Assembly: GCF_002968015.1 (NCBI RefSeq)
Contig: NZ_PUIP01000005.1
Coordinates: forward strand, 186,001-250,000
Reading direction: 5' to 3'
Length of the DNA: 64,000 bases
Source: Massilia phosphatilytica
GTDB taxonomy: Bacteria > Pseudomonadota > Gammaproteobacteria > Burkholderiales > Burkholderiaceae_D
Shown here in pieces: positions 16,122 through 24,873 of this stretch; positions within the stretch are counted from its first letter, which is position 1; each line of letters begins with the position of its first letter. The position numbers were made by a program, and so were the translations under genes. Below the pieces are notes generated by a model, which did not search any database, was not told where the DNA came from, and saw only the letters and a program-made list of their open reading frames with translations.

Positions 16122-16982
16122 ATGCTCACGCAAACCCACAATACCACCATCACCTACCGCCGCATGAACGAAGGCGACATCGCCGCCGCCCACGTGTTGT
16201 CGCAGGCGGTGCGCTGGCCGCACCGCGCCGCGGACTGGCAATTCGTGCTGCGCGTGGGCGCGGGCTGGGTTGCCGAACAGGATGGCGCCGTGGTCGGCAC
16301 CGGACTTTGCTGGAAGCAGGGTGACCACCATGCGTCGCTCGGCATGATCATCGTGTCGCCGGAGCACCAGGGCAAGGGCATCGGCCGCGAACTGATGCGG
16401 TTCGTGCTGGAAGAACTGGGCGATCGCTGCATCCTGCTCAACGCCACCGCCGCCGGCCAGCCGCTGTACGAACGCCTGGGATTCGCGGCGATCGGCACGC
16501 TGTGCCAGCACCAGGGCACATTGACGGCCATTCCTCCGGTCGCGCCGGAGGGCGGCACCCGCGTGCGCCCCGCCGCGCCGGAAGACCTGCCGGCAATCAT
16601 CGCCCTGGCGAACCGTGCCACGGGCATGAAGCGCGATACGCTGGTGCGCGAACTGGCCGGCATGGGCGAGGTGTCGGTGCTGGAGCGCGACGGCGCGCCG
16701 CTCGGGTTTTCCATCATGCGGCAGTTCGGCCGCGGCCGCCTCATCGGCCCGCTGGTGGCGCCCGACGCCGACGGTGCCAGGGCGCTGATCGCGCACTGGT
16801 CGGATGCGTACGCGGGCACGTTCGTCCGCATCGACATCGACGGTGCCGGCGGCCTCGGCCCGTGGCTGGAACAGGCCGGCCTGGCCCAGGTCGACACCGC
16901 GGTGATCATGGCGCGCAATGGCGCGCCGCGTCGCGATGCCGGCGTCACGCAATTCGCGATCATCAACCAGGCCTTGTGCTAG
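16122..16982 (+). CDS. GNAT-family acetyltransferase, tandem paralogue
   Basis: A 286-residue protein colinear with the preceding GNAT. Shared blocks include ITYRRMNEGDIAAAH/IQYRRMTADDLPAAH, the acetyl-CoA loop SPEHQGKGIGRELM near residue 85, and the second-domain motif RLIGPLVAPDADGARALIAHW. GAGGAAACG precedes the ATG at 16122, and the gap to the previous stop is 38 bp, so both genes form one transcript. The divergence between the copies is large enough to suggest an old tandem duplication with different acceptors. The final residues, FAIINQALC, match FALLSQSLG of the first copy, so both copies are complete. Confidence 0.88.
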   Translation: MLTQTHNTTITYRRMNEGDIAAAHVLSQAVRWPHRAADWQFVLRVGAGWVAEQDGAVVGTGLCWKQGDHHASLGMIIVSPEHQGKGIGRELMRFVLEELGDRCILLNATAAGQPLYERLGFAAIGTLCQHQGTLTAIPPVAPEGGTRVRPAAPEDLPAIIALANRATGMKRDTLVRELAGMGEVSVLERDGAPLGFSIMRQFGRGRLIGPLVAPDADGARALIAHWSDAYAGTFVRIDIDGAGGLGPWLEQAGLAQVDTAVIMARNGAPRRDAGVTQFAIINQALC

Positions 16983-17128
16983 CGTCCGGGGGCCGGAAAC
17001 AGAAAATGCCGAATCCCGCCTCAAAACGCAATTTCCGTTGATTTGGCACCCCCTTTCTGCAAGCTATCGCTGCAAGGGTCTGGCTACCATAAGCGAGCAA
17101 CCTTCGCTCCCCCTACCCGGACCCCATC

Positions 17129-18514
17129 ATGCACAACAACGAACTTACCGAGCTCACCTCGCTGGACCGCGCCCACCTCATCCACCCGGTCGTGAATTAC
17201 CGCAGCCATGAGGAGCGCGGCGCCACCGTCCTCGTGTCCGGCCATGGCGCCTACCTGAAGGATGCCCAGGGCAACGAACTGCTGGACGCGTTTTCCGGCC
17301 TGTGGTGCGTCAACGTCGGCTACGGCCAGGAAAGCATCGTGCGCGCAGCGACCGAGCAGATGCGCCAGCTCCCGTACGCGACCACCTATTTCCACTTCGC
17401 GTCCGAGCCCGCGATCCGCCTGGCCGCCCGCCTGGTGGAACTGGCGCCGGCATCGCTGCGCCACGTGTACTTCACGCTGGGCGGCTCGGACGCGGTCGAC
17501 GCGGCGATCCGCTTCATCACGCATTACTACAATTCGACCGGGCGCCCGCAGAAGAAGCACTTCATTTCACTCGAGCGCGGCTACCATGGCTCGTCGTCGC
17601 AGGGTGCGGGCCTGACCGCCATCGCGGCCTTCCACCAGAACTTCGACGTTCCGCTGCCCCACCAGCACAAGATCCCGTCGCCCTACCCCTACCGCAACGA
17701 GGCGGGGCAGGACCCGCAGGCCATCATCGGCGCGTCGGTCGCGGCCCTGCGCGCCAAGGTGGAGGCGCTGGGCGCGGACAACGTGGCCGCGTTTTTCTGC
17801 GAGCCCGTGCAAGGCTCGGGCGGCGTGATCGTGCCTCCCAAGGGCTGGCTCAAAGCCATGCGCGAGGCCTGCCGCGAACTGGGCATCCTGTTCGTGGTGG
17901 ACGAGGTCATCACCGGCTTCGGCCGCACCGGCCCGCTGTTCGCGTGCGAAGCCGAAGATGTGCAGCCGGACCTGATGACGGTCGCCAAGGGCCTGACGGC
18001 AGGCTATGCGCCGATGGGCGCCGTGCTGATGTCGGAGGCGGTGTACGCCGCCATCGCCGACGGTTCGCCGGGCATGCCGGTCGGGCAGGGCCACACGTAT
18101 TCCGCCCACCCGGTCAGCGCCGCGGTCGGCCTGGAAGTGCTGCGTCTTTACGAGGAGGGTGGCCTGCTTGCCAACGGTGTGGCGCAAACGCCGCATTTCG
18201 AGGCGGGTTTGCGCGAGATGCTGTCCCATCCGCTGGTGGGCGAGGCGCGCAACCGCGGCCTGCTGGGCGCCCTCGAGCTGGTCGCGGACAAGGCCGCCAA
18301 GACGCGCTTCGACCCGGCGCTCAAGCTCAGCGAGCGGATCGCCGCCGCAGCCTACCGCAACGGCGTCATATTCCGCGCTTTCGGCGACAACATCCTCGGC
18401 TTCGCACCGGCACTGTGCTACACGGCCAGCGAATTTGAACTGCTGTTCGCACGCCTGAAGCAGACCCTGGACGAGGTGCTGGACGAGCCGGATGTGCGCC
18501 GGGCCGTCAAATAA
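17129..18514 (+). CDS. Class III omega-aminotransferase (putrescine/beta-alanine:pyruvate type)
   Basis: A 461-residue PLP-dependent aminotransferase. Hallmarks are GLWCVNVGYGQESI near residue 58, TLGGSDAVDAAIRF (116-129), FVVDEVITGFGRTG (D258) and the PLP lysine K287 in DLMTVAKGLTAGY. This combination is typical of SpuC-like and beta-alanine:pyruvate aminotransferases that move an amino group from a terminal amine to pyruvate. It stands alone between the GNAT pair and the second Lrp gene, all on the plus strand. Its product, an amino aldehyde or semialdehyde, could feed the dehydrogenase at 20444. The 5' ribosome site is weak, with no good alternative start. The donor amine is not known. Confidence 0.9.
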   Translation: MHNNELTELTSLDRAHLIHPVVNYRSHEERGATVLVSGHGAYLKDAQGNELLDAFSGLWCVNVGYGQESIVRAATEQMRQLPYATTYFHFASEPAIRLAARLVELAPASLRHVYFTLGGSDAVDAAIRFITHYYNSTGRPQKKHFISLERGYHGSSSQGAGLTAIAAFHQNFDVPLPHQHKIPSPYPYRNEAGQDPQAIIGASVAALRAKVEALGADNVAAFFCEPVQGSGGVIVPPKGWLKAMREACRELGILFVVDEVITGFGRTGPLFACEAEDVQPDLMTVAKGLTAGYAPMGAVLMSEAVYAAIADGSPGMPVGQGHTYSAHPVSAAVGLEVLRLYEEGGLLANGVAQTPHFEAGLREMLSHPLVGEARNRGLLGALELVADKAAKTRFDPALKLSERIAAAAYRNGVIFRAFGDNILGFAPALCYTASEFELLFARLKQTLDEVLDEPDVRRAVK

Positions 18515-18612
18515 GTCGGGCGCTCTCGGCAGAACTACTTATTTACTGTGAGCACCGCGCCTGTTAGCATGCATATTAACTATTGCAAGACTCCCAGGAG
18601 CGGCGACGCACG

Positions 18613-19110
18613 ATGATGCCTGAAGGACTAAAACTCGACCGTATCGACATTCGCATTCTCGGCCACTTGCAGGCCAATGGCCGGATCACCAACGTCGACC
18701 TCGCCGACGCGGTCGGCCTTTCCCCCAGCCCTTGCCTGATCCGGGTCAAGCGGCTGGAAAAGGCCGGCTACATCACCGGCTACGGGGCCATGATCCAGCT
18801 GGAAAAGCTCGGCACGCTGCAAGTCGTGTTCACCCAGGTGACGCTGTCGGACCACCGGCGCGAGGATTTCGTGAAGTTCGAGACCGCCATCCGCAAGATC
18901 GACGAGGTGGTCGAATGCCACCTGGTCAGCGGCGGCTTCGACTACCTGATCAAATTCGTCACGCGCAGTGTCGGGCATTACCAGGCCATCATGGAAGATG
19001 TGCTGGAGCATGGCGTCAATATCGAAAAATACTTCAGCTACATCGTCATCAAGTCGCCCTTCGTCAAGACCCACTATCCGATCGAAAAGCTGTTCTCGTC
19101 CCACGAGTAA
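18613..19110 (+). CDS. Lrp/AsnC-family transcriptional regulator
   Basis: A 165-residue regulator with the AsnC helix-turn-helix DIRILGHLQANGRITNVDLADAVGLSPSPC followed by the ligand domain with SGGFDYLIKF. It is similar in layout to the Lrp gene at 1047. The start at 18613 (ATGATG) is chosen because CAGGAG lies about 11 bases upstream; an in-frame TTG at 18583 would add ten residues but has no ribosome site. It follows the aminotransferase by about 100 bp and precedes the dehydrogenases at 19313 onward, so it may regulate either set. The ligand is unknown; amino acids are usual. Confidence 0.9.
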   Translation: MMPEGLKLDRIDIRILGHLQANGRITNVDLADAVGLSPSPCLIRVKRLEKAGYITGYGAMIQLEKLGTLQVVFTQVTLSDHRREDFVKFETAIRKIDEVVECHLVSGGFDYLIKFVTRSVGHYQAIMEDVLEHGVNIEKYFSYIVIKSPFVKTHYPIEKLFSSHE

Positions 19111-19125
19111 GCCGCTCGCCACACC

Positions 19126-19152
19126 GGAGGGCCGCCGCCCCGGCGGCCCCTC
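19126..19152 (+). terminator. GC-rich hairpin after the lrp gene
   Basis: Sixteen bases after the lrp stop, arms GGAGGGCCGCC and GGCGGCCCCTCC can pair around a short loop with one bulged C. Only a loose T/C-rich tail follows, so termination may be weak. Confidence 0.55.
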
Positions 19153-19312
19153 CTTCGCTCTTCCCTCCTCTCCTGTGCGCGCCGCATAACATGCCAAAGC
19201 CGCGCAAAAAAACATTGTTTGTGCCGGTTGCGCCCCGCTCTACGGATACTTCGATCCCGGGACGGGCGCTAAGATCAAGCCATCATTCACTGATTTCCAG
19301 GAACGGAACTCC

Positions 19313-20428
19313 ATGGCCAAGCACACATTCAATATCGCTGTCATCGCCGGAGACGGCATCGGCAAGGAAGTCATGCCGGAAGGCCTGCGCGTGCTCGATG
19401 CCGCTGCCCGGCGCTTCGGCATCGCGCTCCACTTCAAACATATCGAATGGTCCAGCTGCGACTATTACGCGGTGCACGGCAAGATGATGCCGGACGACTG
19501 GAAAGCGCAGCTGGCCGGCGTGGATGCCATCTATTTCGGCGCCGTCGGCTGGCCCGATGCGGTGCCCGACCATATCTCGCTGTGGGGCTCGATCCTCAAG
19601 TTCCGCCGCGAATTCGACCAGTACATCAACTTGCGTCCGGCCCGCCTGTTCGAAGGCGTGCCCTGCCCGCTGGCCAACCGCAAGCCGGGCGACATCGACT
19701 TCATGATCGTGCGCGAGAACACGGAGGGCGAATACAGTTCGGTCGGCGGCGTCATGTACGAAGGGACCGAGCGTGAAGTCGTCATGCAGCAATCGGTGTT
19801 CTCCCGCCATGGCACCGACCGGTTATTGAAATTCGCGTTCGAGCTTGCGCGCAAGCGCGAGCGCAAGCACCTGACGGTGGCCACCAAAAGCAACGGCATC
19901 GCCGTCAGCATGCCGTGGTGGGATGGGCGCGCGGCGGAGATCGCGGCGGGCTATCCGGACGTCCGCTGGGACAAACAGCACATCGACATCCTCTCGGCAC
20001 GCTTCGTACTGCAGCCGCAACGCTTCGACGTGGTCGCCGCCACCAATCTGTTCGGCGACATCCTTTCGGACCTCGGCCCCGCCTGCACCGGCACCCTGGG
20101 CCTCGCGCCATCGGCCAACCTGAATCCGGAACGCACCTTCCCCTCGCTGTTCGAGCCGGTTCATGGCTCGGCGCCCGACATCTACGGCAAGAACATCGCC
20201 AATCCGATCGGCATGATCTGGTCCGGCGCCCTGATGCTGGACTTCATCGATCAGAGCGGCACCGTGGGCCGCCAGGCGCATGATGCGATCGTGGCCGCCA
20301 TCGAGCAGGTATTGGCGGACGGCCCGCGTACGCCGGACCTGGGCGGCGCCGCCTCGACGACCGAGATGGGCCAAGCCATCACCGCCGCGGTGGAACGGGC
20401 CGCGTCTTCCACCCGCAACCTCACTTGA
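19313..20428 (+). CDS. Tartrate/D-malate-type NAD-dependent decarboxylating dehydrogenase
   Basis: A 371-residue member of the isocitrate/isopropylmalate dehydrogenase superfamily. Seen: IAVIAGDGIGKEV at residues 8-20, the substrate loop VRENTEGEYSSVGG (133-146), the catalytic K192 in TKSN, metal aspartates D225, D249 and D253, and the signature NLFGDILSDLGPACTGTLGLAPSAN. These and the IEWSSCDYY stretch match the tartrate dehydrogenase/D-malate dehydrogenase (TtuC/DmlA) branch rather than LeuB. It would oxidatively decarboxylate a D-malate-like 2-hydroxyacid. It starts after AGGAACGGA and is followed 15 bp later by a semialdehyde dehydrogenase, so the two are probably co-transcribed. Exact substrate preference cannot be read from sequence. 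Confidence 0.85.
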   Translation: MAKHTFNIAVIAGDGIGKEVMPEGLRVLDAAARRFGIALHFKHIEWSSCDYYAVHGKMMPDDWKAQLAGVDAIYFGAVGWPDAVPDHISLWGSILKFRREFDQYINLRPARLFEGVPCPLANRKPGDIDFMIVRENTEGEYSSVGGVMYEGTEREVVMQQSVFSRHGTDRLLKFAFELARKRERKHLTVATKSNGIAVSMPWWDGRAAEIAAGYPDVRWDKQHIDILSARFVLQPQRFDVVAATNLFGDILSDLGPACTGTLGLAPSANLNPERTFPSLFEPVHGSAPDIYGKNIANPIGMIWSGALMLDFIDQSGTVGRQAHDAIVAAIEQVLADGPRTPDLGGAASTTEMGQAITAAVERAASSTRNLT

Positions 20429-20443
20429 CGAGGGATTCCGATC

Positions 20444-21925
20444 ATGTCTCTGACACCGACCCGTACCGACCTGCTCAAGCAGCAGAATTTCATCAATGGC
20501 GAATGGTGCGACAGCGTTCACGCGCGCCGCTACGAGGTCGCCGATCCGGCCAGCGGCGCCGCCTTCGCGAGCGTTCCGGACAGCGCCGCCGAGGATGCCC
20601 GCCGGGCCACGGTCGCCGCGCACAATGCGTTTGAAGGCTGGCGCACCACGCCCGCGCGCGATCGCGCCCGCATCCTCAAGCGCTGGCACGCGCTGATCGT
20701 CGCTCATACGGAAGACCTGGCCAGGATCATTTCTCGCGAACAGGGCAAGCCGCTGGCCGAAGGCCGCGGTGAAGTCGCGTACGGCGCGTCCTACGTCGAA
20801 TGGTTTGCGGAGGAAGCCGTGCGCACGTACGGCGACATGATTCCGGAACAGGTACGTGGCCGCAAGCTGATGGTGGTCAAGGAAGCCGTGGGCGTCGTCG
20901 CGGCGATCACGCCGTGGAACTTCCCGCTGGCGATGATCGCCCGCAAAATCGCGCCGGCGCTGGCCGCCGGCTGCACCGTGGTTGCCAAGCCGGCGGAAGA
21001 CACGCCGCTGACCGCCCTGGCGCTGGTGCAGCTGGCGCAGGAGGCCGGCGTACCGCCCGGCGTATTGAATATCGTGACCTCGTCGCGCGAGAAGGTAGCG
21101 GAAGTGGTTGGCGCCTGGCTGGTCGATTCGCGCGTGCGCAAGCTCACGTTCACGGGGTCGACCGCGGTCGGCAAGTACCTGGCCCGCGAATCGGCCACCA
21201 CGCTCAAGCGGCTCTCGCTGGAACTCGGCGGCAATGCGCCTTTCATCGTGTTCGATGACGCGGACCTCGATGCGGCCGTCAACGGCTTGATGGCGGCGAA
21301 GTTCCGCAACGGCGGCCAGACCTGCGTCTCGCCCAACCGTATCTACGTGCAGGATGCAGTCTACGATCGATTCGCGGAAAAGCTGGTCGCGCGCGTGGCG
21401 GCGCTGCGGGTCGGCCCCGCCACGCGTGAAGATTCGCAGATCGGCCCGATGATCAATGCACGCGCCGTGGACAAGATCGACAGCCACGTGCGCGATGCGC
21501 TCGCACACGGCGCCCGTGCGCTGGTCGGCGGCGAGCGCGTGCGCAACGAGATCGCGGACGGTCCGAATTACTACGCGCCCACCGTACTGGCCGATGCCAC
21601 GCCCGAGATGGATCTGGCCCACGAGGAAACCTTCGGCCCGGTAGCGCCACTGTTCCGCTTCAGCGACGAGGACGAGGTGGTGCGCCTGGCCAACGACACA
21701 CCGTTCGGCCTGGCCACGTATTTCTATACCCGCGACATCGCGCGCGCATGGCGCGTGGGCGAGCGGCTGCAGTCGGGTCTGGTCGGCGTGAACGAAGGCG
21801 TGCTGGCCTCGGAGGCGGCGCCGTTCGGCGGCGTCAAGGAATCCGGCTACGGGCGCGAGGGTTCGCGCCATGGCCTGGACGATTACATGCAGACCAAATA
21901 CCTGTGCCAGGGAGGTGCGGCATGA
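20444..21925 (+). CDS. NAD(P)-dependent succinate-semialdehyde-type dehydrogenase
   Basis: A 493-residue ALDH enzyme of the GabD branch: catalytic C294 in NGGQTCVSPNR, base E260 in LSLELGGNAPFIVFDDADLD, and AITPWNFPLAMIARKIAPALAAGCTVVAKPAE. The C-terminal EAAPFGGVKESGYGREGSRHG is characteristic of succinate-semialdehyde dehydrogenases. A second GabD-like gene lies at 57536. The stop overlaps the following aspartoacylase-like start as ATGA. With the aminotransferase at 17129 it could finish degradation of a gamma-amino acid or diamine (inference). Start at 20444 follows GAGGG. Confidence 0.88.
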   Translation: MSLTPTRTDLLKQQNFINGEWCDSVHARRYEVADPASGAAFASVPDSAAEDARRATVAAHNAFEGWRTTPARDRARILKRWHALIVAHTEDLARIISREQGKPLAEGRGEVAYGASYVEWFAEEAVRTYGDMIPEQVRGRKLMVVKEAVGVVAAITPWNFPLAMIARKIAPALAAGCTVVAKPAEDTPLTALALVQLAQEAGVPPGVLNIVTSSREKVAEVVGAWLVDSRVRKLTFTGSTAVGKYLARESATTLKRLSLELGGNAPFIVFDDADLDAAVNGLMAAKFRNGGQTCVSPNRIYVQDAVYDRFAEKLVARVAALRVGPATREDSQIGPMINARAVDKIDSHVRDALAHGARALVGGERVRNEIADGPNYYAPTVLADATPEMDLAHEETFGPVAPLFRFSDEDEVVRLANDTPFGLATYFYTRDIARAWRVGERLQSGLVGVNEGVLASEAAPFGGVKESGYGREGSRHGLDDYMQTKYLCQGGAA

Positions 21926-22887
21926 CGGCCATCCCGGAAACCTACCCGATCGAGATCGCCTTCCCGGACATCCGTCCTTATGCCGAGGGCAATACCGGGA
22001 TACCTTATGTGTTTACCTTCGACAGCGGGCTGCCCGGCCCGCATGTCATGATCAACGCCCTCACCCACGGCAATGAAGTGTGCGGCGCGATCGCGGTGAA
22101 GGAGTTGCTTGACCTTGGCGTCAAGCCCCGGCGCGGCAGACTGACCCTGGCCTTTGCCAATGTGGCGGCGTATCTCGCCTTCGATCCCGCCAGGCCGGAC
22201 GCGTCGCGCTTCGTGGACCAGGACTTGAACCGCGTCTGGTCGCCCGCGATCCTGGACGACCTGTCGCGCGATTCGTCCGAGCTGCGCCGCGCCAGGGAAT
22301 TGCGCCCGCTGATCGATACGGTCGACTTCCTGCTCGACCTGCACTCGATGCACGAACGCAGCGCGCCCCTGGATGTGTGCGGACCGCTCGACAAGGGCAT
22401 CGAACTGGCCCGGCGCCTCGGCGTTCCCGCCACCATCGTCAGCGACGCCGGCCACGCCGAAGGAAAACGCCTGCGCGACTACGGCGAATTCGGCGACCCC
22501 GGGAGCGAACGCAACGCGCTGCTGGTCGAATGCGGCCAGCACTGGGAGGCGGGCGCCGTCGACGTGGCGCGCGACTGCTGCGCGCGCTGGCTGCTGATGT
22601 TCGACATCATCGATTACGCCGACCTGCCCGACCGCTGGCTCAAGCCCCGGAACGAGGCGCCGCGCGTGGTGCGCGTGACGGACGCGGTGGTCGCCACCGG
22701 CATGGACTTCCGGTTCGCCGCGCCCTACACCGGTCTTGAAACCTTCGCCGACGCCGGCACGGTGATCGCGTGGAACGAAGGGCGCGCGGTGCGCACCCCT
22801 TATCCGAACTGCGTGCTCGTCATGCCGTCCCTGCGCCAGCTGAGGCCGGGAACCACGGTGGTGCGGCTGGGCCAACTGCTGGTGTAA
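21922..22887 (+). CDS. Succinylglutamate desuccinylase/aspartoacylase-family zinc hydrolase
   Basis: A 321-residue M14-like metallohydrolase. Zinc ligands are visible as H49 and E52 in NALTHGNEV and H141 in LLDLHSMH; FVDQDLNRVW near residue 100 is the conserved substrate-binding stretch. Such enzymes cleave N-acyl amino acids or amines. It is translationally coupled to the dehydrogenase upstream (ATGA, with GGAGGT before the ATG), suggesting release of a free amine or amino acid in the same route. With two GNAT acetyltransferases nearby, an acylate-oxidise-deacylate scheme like other polyamine routes is possible (inference). The long N-terminal in-frame extension lies inside the dehydrogenase gene and is rejected. 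Confidence 0.87.
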   Translation: MTAIPETYPIEIAFPDIRPYAEGNTGIPYVFTFDSGLPGPHVMINALTHGNEVCGAIAVKELLDLGVKPRRGRLTLAFANVAAYLAFDPARPDASRFVDQDLNRVWSPAILDDLSRDSSELRRARELRPLIDTVDFLLDLHSMHERSAPLDVCGPLDKGIELARRLGVPATIVSDAGHAEGKRLRDYGEFGDPGSERNALLVECGQHWEAGAVDVARDCCARWLLMFDIIDYADLPDRWLKPRNEAPRVVRVTDAVVATGMDFRFAAPYTGLETFADAGTVIAWNEGRAVRTPYPNCVLVMPSLRQLRPGTTVVRLGQLLV

Positions 22888-22916
22888 TGTGAGGATCCTT
22901 TACCGGTAACCCTTCC

Positions 22917-24821
22917 ATGATCGTCGCCCTGCACCGCTGGATCGGCCTGTGCGCAGGCCTGCTGTTGCTCGTCGTTGCGCTGAGCGGCGCGGCCATGGTC
23001 TTCCGTCCCCAGCTCGAGCCGGCCGTCAGCGCCCGGTTGTGGCACGCATCCGCCTGCACCGCCGCCCGGCCGCTGTCGGCGCTGGTCGCCGCGGCCCGCG
23101 CCGCCAACCCGGGTGCCGGGACACTGACCGCGATCCGCATGCTGCGCGAGCGCGAGACCAGCGTGCGCGTCAAATTCAGCGATGGGCGCTGGGTATTCGT
23201 CGATGCGTGCAGCGGCCGCGTGCTCGGGATCCAGCATGCCTACGGCGGGCCGTTCGGCACGCTCGAATGGATACACACCTTCGGCACCGGGCCGATCGGC
23301 GCCGTCGTCGCCGGCGGCGTCGCCTGCGCTGCGCTGGTGCTGGCGCTCGCCGGCCTGCTGGCCTGGCGGCCCTCCCCGCGGCGCCGCACCGGCCTCGCCG
23401 CGGGCGCCCGGCGCCTCGCGTTGCATCGGCGGATCGCACCCTGGGTCGCGCCGGCCCTGATGGTCGCGGCGCTGACCGGCCTGCCGCAGGCACTGCCCGC
23501 ACCGGCCCTGGGGCCCGCCGTCGCGGTCGGCGGCGCGGCCCTGGACCAGGCGTGGTCACGGCTCGCGGGCTTACCTTGGCAGCAATTGCAATGGCGGATG
23601 CCGCGCGGCGCCGGCGCCCCCATCGAGATCGACGTGGCCGCGAACGATGCGCCCCATCCCTATGCCACCGGTGTGCTGCGGCTGGACGCTGCCAGCGGCG
23701 CGCGCATCGGCTACACTCCCTACGCCGCCACCGGCATCGGCCACCGCGCCTATGGCTGGGCCCTGGCCCTGCACTACGGCGTTGCCGGCGGAATCCCGCT
23801 GCAGGCGGTGCTGCTCGTGTCCATGCTGGCGACGCCGGTCCTGGCCTGGTCGGGCCTGGCCAGCTTCCTGGCGCGGCGGCGCGGCGCCTTGACGCTGCGC
23901 CTGCGCCGCACGTATCCGGTGGCCGATGGGATCCTCGCGTTCGAATTCACCCATCCGCTGGGATTGCCTTTGCCGGCATGGAGCGCCGGGGCGCACGTGG
24001 ACGTATTCATCGCGCCCGGCCTGGTGCGCCAGTATTCCCTGTGCGGCGATCCGCGCGACAGGTACCGTTACACCATCGCCGTCCTGCGCTGCCAGCCTTC
24101 GCGCGGCGGTTCGCAAGCGATGCATGAGACGCTGCGGACAGGACGCCTGGTCAGGATCGGCAGGCCGCGCAACCAGTTTGCGCTGGCACCGCAGGCACGC
24201 CACAGCATCTTGGTGGCGGGCGGCATCGGTATCACCCCGATCCTCGCAATGGCCGACGCACTGGCCGCGCGCGGCGCGCGCTTCGAGCTGCACTACGCCT
24301 GCCGCAGCCGTGCGCACGCGGCCTTTCGCGAACGCATGGCGCACCTGGGCGAGGCCCATGTGTACTGCAATGACGAGGGACGAAGGCTGGACCTCGGCGC
24401 CCTGCTGGCCGCGCGCCAGGAAGGCACCCATCTGTACGTGTGCGGACCGGCGGGGCTGACGCAAGCGGTGCTGTCCGAAGCCGCGCGGCTTGGCTGGCCG
24501 GCCGAGTGCGTGCACACGGAACGTTTCAGCCCGGCGGACGACGTGGCGCGGGGTCGCCCCTTCACGCTGCGCATTGCCAGCAGCGGCCGCCTGGTCGAGG
24601 TCCCGGCCGATCGCAGCGCCCTGGCCGCCCTGGCCGATGCCGGCATCATCATCCCGTCCTCTTGCGGCCAGGGCTTGTGCGGCAGCTGCGTCACCGCCGT
24701 GCTCGATGGGGAACCCGACCACCGCGACCACTGCCTCACACCGGAAGCGCACGCCGCCAACGATTGCTTCACGCCCTGCTGCTCGCGCGCGCGGGGTGCG
24801 GGGCTGGTGCTCGATCTCTAG
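22917..24821 (+). CDS. Membrane PepSY protein fused to phthalate-dioxygenase-reductase-like module
   Basis: A 634-residue fusion. Residues 1-330 are a PepSY-associated membrane domain: an N-terminal HRWIGLCAGLLLLVVALSGAAM helix, a periplasmic stretch with FGTLEWIHTFGTG, more helices, and a last pair ending at FLARRRG. Residues 335-634 form a complete soluble reductase: flavin site RQYSLCGDP, nucleotide site ILVAGGIGITPILAMADAL, and a C-terminal 2Fe-2S ferredoxin with C583, C588 and C591 plus a fourth cysteine in FTPCCSRAR. The domains run in one frame with no stop. This would place an NAD(P)H-to-2Fe-2S electron path on the inner face of a membrane protein of the type linked to iron/siderophore reductases. 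The last gene of the plus-strand run; electron acceptor unknown. Confidence 0.85.
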   Translation: MIVALHRWIGLCAGLLLLVVALSGAAMVFRPQLEPAVSARLWHASACTAARPLSALVAAARAANPGAGTLTAIRMLRERETSVRVKFSDGRWVFVDACSGRVLGIQHAYGGPFGTLEWIHTFGTGPIGAVVAGGVACAALVLALAGLLAWRPSPRRRTGLAAGARRLALHRRIAPWVAPALMVAALTGLPQALPAPALGPAVAVGGAALDQAWSRLAGLPWQQLQWRMPRGAGAPIEIDVAANDAPHPYATGVLRLDAASGARIGYTPYAATGIGHRAYGWALALHYGVAGGIPLQAVLLVSMLATPVLAWSGLASFLARRRGALTLRLRRTYPVADGILAFEFTHPLGLPLPAWSAGAHVDVFIAPGLVRQYSLCGDPRDRYRYTIAVLRCQPSRGGSQAMHETLRTGRLVRIGRPRNQFALAPQARHSILVAGGIGITPILAMADALAARGARFELHYACRSRAHAAFRERMAHLGEAHVYCNDEGRRLDLGALLAARQEGTHLYVCGPAGLTQAVLSEAARLGWPAECVHTERFSPADDVARGRPFTLRIASSGRLVEVPADRSALAALADAGIIIPSSCGQGLCGSCVTAVLDGEPDHRDHCLTPEAHAANDCFTPCCSRARGAGLVLDL

Positions 24822-24836
24822 CAGTCGCCTCGACGG

Positions 24837-24863
24837 ATACGAATCCCGTTGCAGGATTCGTAT
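24837..24863. terminator. Perfect 10-bp hairpin between convergent genes
   Basis: ATACGAATCC (24837-24846) pairs exactly with GGATTCGTAT (24854-24863) around a seven-base loop, midway between the reductase stop and the convergent TetR stop. T-runs on either side are short, so it may serve both directions weakly. Confidence 0.6.
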
Positions 24864-24873
24864 TCATCCTTAA

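Noticed and set aside
17047..17065. TGGCAC followed by CTGCA upstream of the aminotransferase at 17129, like a sigma-54 promoter
   Set aside because: The distance between the GG and GC pairs is two bases too long for a sigma-54 promoter, and no enhancer-binding activator is nearby.
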